This document shows positions 1 through 5,019 of a DNA stretch of 5,019 bases, piece by piece; the stretch's first letter is position 1; every line of letters begins with the position of its first letter. Below the pieces are notes generated by a model that did not search any database, was not told where the DNA came from, and was given only the letters and a program-made list of their open reading frames with translations. The position numbers were made by a program, and so were the translations under genes. This DNA comes from Prolixibacteraceae bacterium. Its GTDB lineage: Bacteria; Bacteroidota; Bacteroidia; Bacteroidales; Prolixibacteraceae. The DNA lies in assembly GCA_014380255.1 (NCBI GenBank), contig JACMKG010000135.1, positions 1 to 5,019 of the forward strand. The letters are read 5' to 3'.

Positions 1-8
1 AATCTACC

Positions 9-403
9 GGGGCTGACTGGTTTTGACAGCGGGTAGAAGAGGTATGTAAGCATGTCGGGCCTTGATCGCACAGCCCGTAAATCTCGGCGTTCACAACTCA
101 ATTGGCGAAAATAACTACGCTCTTGCTGCGTAATCGAATTAAGTAGATTACACTTCATTCCGGTACTAGGTGCTGGAACGAGACATCACCCGGATGCTAC
201 TTCCCTGAAGCGGTCCGATCAGGTGGTGCAAATAAATCGGGGATAGCAAAAGTCATGCTTCGGGACTTTTGTAAAATTAAGAAGCTAAGGTAAAAGTCGG
301 TGGCCCTGATCCAGCTTTTGCACGAAAATTAAGTCTGGGGATAAACATGTAGAAAGCATATTGCTTCCTCGTTTGGACGCGGGTTCGATTCCCGCCAGCT
401 CCA
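9..403 (+). ncRNA. ssrA: tmRNA (transfer-messenger RNA), one-piece
   Basis: This RNA rescues stalled ribosomes: it is charged with alanine like a tRNA, then serves as a short message that tags the unfinished protein for proteolysis, working with SmpB. The 5' end GGGGCTG (9-15) pairs with CAGCTCC (396-402) as a 7-bp acceptor stem with one G-U pair and discriminator A403. A T arm follows family rules: stem 379-383/391-395 around the loop TTCGATT (384-390). The tag frame lies at 104-133. Internal stems fitting the pseudoknot region include CGGGC/GCCCG (56-60/73-77) and CAAAAGTC/GACTTTTG (247-254/264-271). The bases after A403 are CAA, so the CCA tail is not encoded and must be added after transcription. 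The length of about 395 nt is normal for this class. Only 8 nt lie upstream, so the promoter is outside the window. A terminator follows at 420. Confidence 0.97.
104..133 (+). other. tmRNA proteolysis-tag reading frame (GENNYALAA)
   Basis: Inside the tmRNA, the codons from GGC at 104 to TAA at 131-133 read GENNYALAA and then stop. With the alanine carried by the tmRNA itself, the tag added to stalled proteins would be A-GENNYALAA. The terminal ALAA is the part recognised by ClpXP-type proteases in well-studied bacteria. The tag differs from the GETNYALAA sequence I associate with Bacteroides by one residue, which supports assignment to the Bacteroidota. Confidence 0.93.
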
Positions 404-419
404 CAACTGAACGATATTT

Positions 420-464
420 AAATAAAAGCTCCTGTAGATATATTTTACAGGAGCTTTTATTTTT
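420..464 (+). terminator. Rho-independent terminator of ssrA
   Basis: A perfect 17-bp inverted repeat (420-436 with 446-462) encloses a 9-nt loop. Its core is GCTCCTGTA paired with TACAGGAGC, and the right arm ends in a T-rich tract (455-464). It starts 16 nt after the mature tmRNA end. The left arm begins with an A-rich run, so it could also stop transcripts coming from the right on the - strand. Confidence 0.92.
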
Positions 465-648
465 AATGAAATACGCTTCAAGATAAAAAAGCCAATTATA
501 GGTTGGTTTGCCCTTTTCGTTGAAAACTTTTGGGGTATATCTTAACTTTTAAAAATGCAAACGGTCCGTATCAATTTCAATTTTTATCTCCCAGATGGAT
601 GCAATAGAAAGGAAAATCATTCACTGGGCATTCCCTGTACATTGAGAT

Positions 649-738
649 CATTAGTAACCCATTAGTAACTCATCTGTAACCTTTCTGTAACCTCAGATAC
701 AGAAAGGTTACAGATGAGTTACCAATAAGTTACTAATG
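649..738. repeat. Large imperfect palindrome with GTAAC words every 11 bp
   Basis: A 25-bp perfect inverted repeat (665-689 with 698-722) surrounds an 8-nt loop. After a short, mostly unpaired interval the pairing resumes as a further 10-bp perfect arm (649-658, CATTAGTAAC, with 729-738, GTTACTAATG). Within the left arm GTAAC starts at 654, 665, 676 and 687, exactly 11 bp apart. In the right arm its complement GTTAC starts at 707, 718 and 729, with a decayed GATAC at 696 in the same phase. The element is therefore both a tandem array and an inverted repeat. No T tract follows, so it is not a normal terminator. A protein-binding array, a REP-like or MITE-like palindrome, or a structured RNA are all possible. 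Confidence 0.9.
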
Positions 739-1203
739 CAGACAATATTCAAGGAAAGATCAAAGAATCATAGGTCTATAAAAATACTGGCAGGATAGGT
801 TGTTAAGGATTACAGAAGTTAAGACTGATGAGGAAAATTCCGCTTTCAAACAGGCAAAAGTTAGAAATACCGGATCTATCCGAATAACAGCGATTTCGTG
901 TTAATTCTTTTAAATGGGAGGTGTGATTTGTTTTGAGAGTGTTCCACTGCCTTTTGTGTTTGATCCTTCCCAATCCATTGATAATTTGATGGCCAAAACC
1001 ATGCGTGGTGCTCTTTGATGTATTATGAAATTTTGAATTAATCTCAGAAGTTAGTGGAGTCTTAAAAAAGTAATTTTTGAAGTAACCGGGGTGGAATCGG
1101 ATTTTATTCCCAATGCTGCTGAAATTTCGTTCCGAAGAATTGGAAGACCCAATTGAATGATGAATTAACTCAAATCGTAGCATTAAAGTAAATGAGCTGT
1201 GTG

Positions 1204-1223
1204 GTCATCAAAAACCTGATGAC
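1204..1223. repeat. Small inverted repeat GTCATCA-N6-TGATGAC
   Basis: Two 7-bp half sites (1204-1210 and 1217-1223) are perfect reverse complements separated by 6 nt, and a GT/AC pair extends the outside after one unpaired base. It lies about 70 bp upstream of the candidate -33 element of the oxidoreductase cluster. The half-site geometry suits a dimeric regulator, but a chance hairpin is equally possible. No T tract follows, so it is not a terminator. Confidence 0.35.
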
Positions 1224-1241
1224 ACGTCCAACGGGCCGAAA

Positions 1242-1266
1242 CATTCATCCAATGAAAATATGAATG
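1242..1266. repeat. Small inverted repeat CATTCAT-N11-ATGAATG
   Basis: Perfect 7-bp half sites at 1242-1248 and 1260-1266 are separated by 11 nt, about 25 bp upstream of the candidate -33 box. The left half can also pair in a smaller hairpin (TTCAT at 1244-1248 with ATGAA at 1252-1256). In AT-rich DNA such repeats arise by chance, so a regulatory role is only a possibility. Confidence 0.25.
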
Positions 1267-1291
1267 AGCAGATTTACTTGTTTTACATGCA

Positions 1292-1323
1292 GTTGTTAAA
1301 TTCATGATAAACGGTTAGCTTTA
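1292..1323 (+). promoter_or_regulatory. Candidate Bacteroidota-type promoter for the oxidoreductase-transporter cluster
   Basis: GTTG at 1292-1295 matches three of four bases of the -33 box TTTG. After a 20-nt spacer, TAGCTTTA at 1316-1323 matches the -7 box TAnnTTTG at all but its final base. The spacing fits the usual 19-21 nt. Transcription would begin near 1330, giving a leader of about 50 nt before the start codon at 1380. It was chosen by eye and no transcript data support it. Confidence 0.4.
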
Positions 1324-1379
1324 CAGGGTTTTCCAGATTCCATTCAGAAACTATTAAAACTAACATAAACCAACCGGAT

Positions 1380-2402
1380 ATGATGAACAGACGAAATCTT
1401 GTTAAAACATGCGCTCTTGCCATCGTGGGAATTACCCTTGGCTATTCAGCAATGGCACAAAGTAAAACAGAAGGACTTAGAGTAGGAATTATCGGACTGG
1501 ATACCTCGCACAGCATTGCATTTACCAAAGCGCTGAACGATCCAAATGCCGGTGAAACTTTTGGAAATTACAAGGTGGTGGCAGCTTATCCCCAAGGCAG
1601 TCTCGACATCAAATCGAGTGTTGACCGTATTGAGGAATATACTGAGGAGATTAAAAAACTGGATGTTGAAATCGTTCATTCCATCGAAGAACTGCTTACA
1701 AAGGTTGATGTGGTCTTACTCGAAACCAACGATGGCCGTCGTCACCTCGAACAGGCTCTGCCCGTGTTAAAAGCCGGGAAACGGATGTTCATCGATAAAC
1801 CCATGACTGCTTCATTGACCGATGCCATGGTCATCTTCAAGGCTGCCAAACATTACAAGGTGCCTATATTCTCTGCCTCTTCACTTCGCTATATCAAAGG
1901 AATGGATGAGATTAAAAAAGGATCGGTTGGGATAGTTCTTGGTGCAGAAGCTTATAGTCCCTGTACATTAGAGGGAACTCACCCTGATTTTTTCTGGTAT
2001 GGTATTCATGGGGTGGAAACGCTGTTCACTGCCATGGGAACGGGCTGCAAAACAGTGGTTCGCGTAACAACTCCTGATACCGATATGGCTATTGGTACCT
2101 GGGACAACGGACGAATCGGTTCTTTCCGCGGATTACGAGCCGGGAAGTCAAACTATGGCGGAACCATCTTTGGCGAAAATGCCATCGCGACACTTGGTTC
2201 TTACAATGGATACAATCCATTGTTGGCTGAAATAATTAAGTATTTCCAGACCGGCATTGTCCCCGTACAACCTGAAGAAACCTTGGAAATACTGGCTTTT
2301 ATGGAAGCTGCTGATCTCAGCAAGAAAAAAGGCGGAGTTCCGGTTTCCATTGATGAAGTCATGAAAAAAGCCCAAAAACAAAGTTTGAAAGTTAAATTTT
2401 AG
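1380..2402 (+). CDS. Exported Gfo/Idh/MocA-family oxidoreductase, GLDTSH subtype (340 aa)
   Basis: A putative sugar or sugar-derivative dehydrogenase of the Gfo/Idh/MocA fold, with an N-terminal NAD(P)-binding Rossmann domain and a C-terminal alpha/beta substrate domain. The N-terminus has RR (residues 4-5), a hydrophobic stretch (about 11-24) and AMA-Q at 24-27, giving a likely signal peptidase cut after A26. The NRRNLVK stretch suggests Tat export, less clearly than in the next gene. The cofactor loop reads GIIGLDTSH (36-44) instead of the classic GxGxxG, and the usual EKP motif is IDKP (138-141). A Gly-Ile-His-Gly-Val-Glu segment (208-213) sits where the family carries its catalytic His. 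The length is normal. ATG at 1380 is followed directly by a second ATG, either of which could serve, and no Shine-Dalgarno is visible. It probably leads an operon with the next two genes. The substrate is unknown, and lyase or isomerase activity rather than net oxidation is possible. Confidence 0.88.
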   Translation: MMNRRNLVKTCALAIVGITLGYSAMAQSKTEGLRVGIIGLDTSHSIAFTKALNDPNAGETFGNYKVVAAYPQGSLDIKSSVDRIEEYTEEIKKLDVEIVHSIEELLTKVDVVLLETNDGRRHLEQALPVLKAGKRMFIDKPMTASLTDAMVIFKAAKHYKVPIFSASSLRYIKGMDEIKKGSVGIVLGAEAYSPCTLEGTHPDFFWYGIHGVETLFTAMGTGCKTVVRVTTPDTDMAIGTWDNGRIGSFRGLRAGKSNYGGTIFGENAIATLGSYNGYNPLLAEIIKYFQTGIVPVQPEETLEILAFMEAADLSKKKGGVPVSIDEVMKKAQKQSLKVKF

Positions 2403-2425
2403 TCTTTCCCTAACATAGAACCGAC

Positions 2426-3769
2426 ATGGAAAACAATAGAAGAGACTTTATCAAAAAAACTGTTCTGGGTACTGCCGCTTTATCCATTGGCGGAATATTA
2501 CCAGGATTCAGCGCCAAAAGTTATCGTGCTATTTCAGGTGCCAACGAGCGGATTAATGTGGCTATAATGGGTGTAAATGCACGGGGGCTTGCATTGGCCA
2601 ATAATTTTTCAGACCAGAAAAACTGTAAAGTAATCTATGTGAGCGATGTGGATACCAGAGCTGCCGAAAAATGCATTGCCAGCGTGGCTAAAATTACAGG
2701 TGAAAGCCCCAAGGCGGCTCCAGACTTCAGAAAAGCGCTTGAAGATAAAGATCTGGATGCATTGGTTGTGGCAACTCCTGACCATTGGCATGCCCCTGCT
2801 ACATTGGCTGCCATGAAAGCGGGCAAGAATGTATACCTTGAAAAACCTTGCAGCCACAATCCTTACGAAGGTGAAATGCTGGTTGAAGCTGCCCAAAAAT
2901 ATGGCAAAGTATTGCAGATGGGAAATCAACGCCGTTCGTGGCCCAACGTAATCAAGGGTATTGAAGAGCTAAAATCCGGAGTCATCGGGAAACCTTACTT
3001 CGGAAAAAGCTGGTATACCAATAAACGTCCTTCCATTGGAATCGGACGTGAAGTTAGTGTCCCGGATTGGCTGAATTGGGATCTTTGGCAGGGGCCTGCT
3101 CCCCGAAAGACATTCAAGGATAACTACGTACATTATAACTGGCACTGGTTTTGGCATTGGGGAACAGGTGAAGCGCTCAATAACGGAACCCACATGATGG
3201 ATATTCTGCGTTGGGGTTTGGGTGTTGATTATCCCATCAATGTCAGCTCAAATGGCGGTAGGTTTCATTACAAAGATGACTGGGAAACGCCCGACACGCA
3301 AGTTATAAGCATGGACTTCAAAGAAGGTTTAAGCATGACGTGGGAAGGCCGTAGCTGTAATGCCCGTAACATTGAAGGCACATCGGTGGGTGCTATGTTT
3401 TACGGAGAAAAAGGCTCTTTACTGATTGGCGGAGGTAACGGATACACTATCTTCGATTTAGATGGTAAGGAAATCAAAAAAATGGAAGATCAGGAAAAAA
3501 TTGATCCGCGTAACTCAGCCAGTCCTGCACAGCAACTGGACGCTTTGCACATCCAGAACTTCTTTGACGCTATTTCAAAAGGGACCTCCCTTCGCTCTGA
3601 CATAAGTTCAGGGCATAAGAGTACCTTGCTGGTGCAACTGGGAAATATTGCTCAGCGCGTAGGCCGTTCATTGGAAATAAATCCTGAAAATGGACATATT
3701 CTCAAGGATAATGAAGCCAGCAAATTGTGGTCCCGGGAGTATGAAAAAGGATGGGAAATGAAATTATAA
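2426..3769 (+). CDS. Tat-exported Gfo/Idh/MocA-family oxidoreductase (447 aa)
   Basis: A putative NAD(P)-dependent sugar or glycoside oxidoreductase expected in the periplasm. The start is clear because a Tat signal follows at once: RRDFIK at 5-10, then a hydrophobic run to about residue 27. Tat export suits a protein that folds around its nucleotide in the cytoplasm, as known for glucose-fructose oxidoreductase of Zymomonas. The Rossmann loop reads GVNARG (49-54). ATPDHWHA (116-123) and LEKP (138-141) are canonical nucleotide-domain motifs, and MGNQRRS (165-171) follows. The C-terminal substrate domain is aromatic-rich (NWHWFWHWGTG, 238-248) and contains NNGTHMMD (252-259), whose His256 is the likely catalytic or substrate-contacting residue. 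The length fits the bacterial subgroup with the extended C-terminal domain. It starts 23 nt after the previous stop and has only distant similarity to that protein, so the two probably catalyse different steps. The substrate cannot be deduced. Confidence 0.93.
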   Translation: MENNRRDFIKKTVLGTAALSIGGILPGFSAKSYRAISGANERINVAIMGVNARGLALANNFSDQKNCKVIYVSDVDTRAAEKCIASVAKITGESPKAAPDFRKALEDKDLDALVVATPDHWHAPATLAAMKAGKNVYLEKPCSHNPYEGEMLVEAAQKYGKVLQMGNQRRSWPNVIKGIEELKSGVIGKPYFGKSWYTNKRPSIGIGREVSVPDWLNWDLWQGPAPRKTFKDNYVHYNWHWFWHWGTGEALNNGTHMMDILRWGLGVDYPINVSSNGGRFHYKDDWETPDTQVISMDFKEGLSMTWEGRSCNARNIEGTSVGAMFYGEKGSLLIGGGNGYTIFDLDGKEIKKMEDQEKIDPRNSASPAQQLDALHIQNFFDAISKGTSLRSDISSGHKSTLLVQLGNIAQRVGRSLEINPENGHILKDNEASKLWSREYEKGWEMKL

Positions 3770-3787
3770 ATACTTTACCGGATACTG

Positions 3788-5019
3788 ATGGATAAGAAAA
3801 CTTCAATCATTTCAATAGCCATCATCGGCTTGATGTTCTTTATCTTCGGTTTCGTGTCGTGGGTAAATGCGATCCTAATTCCTTACTTTAAAATATCGCT
3901 TGAATTAACCAATTTCCAGTCATACCTGGTAGCTTTTGCCTTTTACATTGCCTATTTGGTCATGTCTATACCCTCCTCACTGATTCTCGAAAAGTTCGGG
4001 TTCAAAAAAGGGATGATGTTTGGCTTCTTTGTCATGGCTTTAGGGGCATTTCTTTTTGTCCCGGCAGCTTTAACTCGTACGTACGGCTTGTTTCTACTTG
4101 GCCTTTTTTCAATCGGTACAGGACTTGCCATTCTTCAAACGGCTGCCAATCCATATATTACCATTATAGGGCCGATCGACCGGGCTGCCCAACGGATTAG
4201 CATGATAGGCATATGCAATAAGCTGGCCGGCATTCTGGCCCCGTTGGTATTTGCAGCCGTTGTGCTGAAGGTTACTGACAATGATTTGTTTCTTGCTCTT
4301 AAAAACGGTACTATGTCTGATTTTGACAAAGACATTGCACTGACCAGCCTGATTCGAAGAGTAATTCTGCCATACAGTATCTTGGGTACTTTCCTGTTTC
4401 TGGTCGGACTGCTGGTTTACAAATCACCGCTTCCTGAAATTAATACTGACCAGGCCAATAAGGAAGATGCAAACGATGGACACGAAGGCAAGACAAGCAT
4501 CTTGCAGTTCCCTCATTTGGTATTGGGAGGGTTTGCCATCTTTTTCCATGTGGGCTCACAAATCATTGCCATCGACACGATCATCAGCTACGCTCAATCG
4601 ATGGGACTCACTTTGCTTGAAGCAAAAACATTTCCTTCTTATACACTTGGCGCAACAATGATTGGTTACATGTTTGGGATCATTGCCATTCCACGTTTCA
4701 TTAATCAAAAAAATGCACTGATCACAGTAACCATTCTTGGAACAATTCTCTCATCGTTAGTCCTGTTAACCAGTGGGCAAGTCACTCTTTTCGGGCATCA
4801 GACCGATATTTCCATCTGGTTCTTAGTAGCTTTGGGATTACCCAATTCACTGATTTATGCGAATATATGGCCATTGGCAATCAAAGGACTAGGTCGTTTC
4901 ACCAAACTTGGATCTTCACTGCTCGTGATGGGTCTATGTGGCAATGCGGTCACACCACTTATCTATGGAGCGATGGCTGATACATGGTCGATACACAACG
5001 CCTATGTTATTCTGCTGCC
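3788..5019 (+). CDS. Sugar MFS transporter, FucP/GluP/NagP-like (partial, cut at window edge)
   Basis: A major facilitator superfamily permease of the fucose:H+ symporter group, in the cytoplasmic membrane. The frame is open from ATG at 3788 to the window edge, giving 410 residues. E. coli FucP has about 438, so only the last helix and tail are missing. Eleven helices are visible (about 8-30, 45-66, 75-94, 98-117, 138-160, 191-211, 242-265, 283-302, 308-327, 341-361, 374-394), a twelfth begins near 402, and a hydrophilic loop lies at about 212-240. Group signatures are NAILIP (27-32) in helix 1 and LQTAANPY (116-123) after helix 4. By remembered alignment, FucP's coupling residues Asp46 and Glu135 correspond here to Ala28 and Gln117. 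Buried charges appear instead at Lys145 and Asp263. The gene lies 18 nt after the oxidoreductase, suggesting import of its substrate or product. No Shine-Dalgarno is visible. Confidence 0.93.
   Translation, partial: MDKKTSIISIAIIGLMFFIFGFVSWVNAILIPYFKISLELTNFQSYLVAFAFYIAYLVMSIPSSLILEKFGFKKGMMFGFFVMALGAFLFVPAALTRTYGLFLLGLFSIGTGLAILQTAANPYITIIGPIDRAAQRISMIGICNKLAGILAPLVFAAVVLKVTDNDLFLALKNGTMSDFDKDIALTSLIRRVILPYSILGTFLFLVGLLVYKSPLPEINTDQANKEDANDGHEGKTSILQFPHLVLGGFAIFFHVGSQIIAIDTIISYAQSMGLTLLEAKTFPSYTLGATMIGYMFGIIAIPRFINQKNALITVTILGTILSSLVLLTSGQVTLFGHQTDISIWFLVALGLPNSLIYANIWPLAIKGLGRFTKLGSSLLVMGLCGNAVTPLIYGAMADTWSIHNAYVILL

Larger units (their letters stand above)
465..1379. other. Long intergenic region without a supported gene
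   Basis: About 0.9 kb separates the tmRNA terminator from the oxidoreductase cluster. The supportable contents are the large palindrome at 649-738, two small inverted repeats at 1204-1223 and 1242-1266, and a candidate promoter at 1292-1323. The longest reading frame is 126 codons on the - strand (803-1183). Its product has only about 6 acidic residues and is rich in Ser, Asn, His and Phe, which suggests an antisense shadow rather than a protein. The opposite strand in the same codon register reads more like normal protein in patches but carries about 8 stop codons, so this may be a decayed gene. I recognise no family on either strand. I see nothing in 465-648 beyond AT-rich sequence and one weak hairpin. 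Confidence 0.6.

Noticed and set aside
375..403. A separate tRNA gene at the end of the tmRNA
   Set aside because: The T arm and acceptor half pair with the 5' end at 9-15, nearly 400 nt away, and there is no anticodon arm. It is the tRNA-like half of the tmRNA.
489..509. Small hairpin AAGCCAA-N7-TTGGTTT as a second terminator
   Set aside because: The stem is 7 bp with a G-U pair and mostly A-T, and no T tract follows. The strong terminator at 420-464 already ends the tmRNA.
914..1018. A 34-codon + strand frame starting ATGGGAGGTGTG
   Set aside because: It is short, has no ribosome site or neighbours, and reads as one patch of the possible decayed frame rather than a complete small protein.
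803..1183. A 126-codon open frame on the - strand as a protein gene
   Set aside because: The predicted product has about 6 acidic residues in 126, an excess of His, Ser and Asn, no recognisable motif and no visible promoter or ribosome site. This composition is typical of antisense reading, so I did not list it as a gene.
1380..1460. Lipoprotein signal in the first oxidoreductase, because of Cys11
   Set aside because: Cys11 lies before the hydrophobic core rather than after it and has no lipobox in front. The AMA-Q site at residues 24-27 fits ordinary signal peptidase cleavage.
1373..3784. The word ACCGGATA just before the start codons of the first and third protein genes (1373-1380 and 3777-3784)
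   Set aside because: Only two copies at different distances from the ATG, absent before the second gene. An 8-bp match at two chosen places is weak, and it does not resemble a ribosome binding site.

Overview
The window most likely comes from the Bacteroidota. The tmRNA encodes the tag GENNYALAA, close to the GETNYALAA tag I associate with Bacteroides. None of the three protein genes has a purine-rich Shine-Dalgarno sequence. The best promoter candidate fits the Bacteroidota -33/-7 pattern (TTTG / TAnnTTTG) rather than the E. coli pattern. The sugar transporter and the exported Gfo/Idh/MocA proteins are of kinds common in this phylum. I cannot name a genus.

Layout. Positions 9-403 hold a complete one-piece tmRNA gene (ssrA), followed by a strong hairpin terminator at 420-464. 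Positions 465-1379 contain no gene I can defend. Their main feature is a large imperfect palindrome at 649-738, built from GTAAC words spaced exactly 11 bp apart on both arms. The same gap holds a reading frame with shadow-like composition, two small inverted repeats (1204-1223 and 1242-1266) and a plausible promoter (1292-1323).

From 1380 to the right edge there is a tight three-gene cluster on the + strand. It encodes a small exported Gfo/Idh/MocA-family oxidoreductase (1380-2402), a larger Tat-exported Gfo/Idh/MocA oxidoreductase (2426-3769) and a major facilitator sugar transporter of the fucose/glucose/N-acetylglucosamine permease group (from 3788, cut by the window edge). The gaps are 23 and 18 nt with no terminator between them, so they are probably one transcript.

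The natural reading is a carbohydrate-modification unit. Two cofactor-dependent sugar oxidoreductases act outside the cytoplasmic membrane on a sugar, glycoside or sugar acid, and the permease imports the product. The substrate cannot be read from the sequence. Points deserving attention are the phased palindrome, the unusual cofactor and active-site motifs of the first oxidoreductase, and the permease, which lacks both acidic residues known for proton coupling in E. coli FucP.
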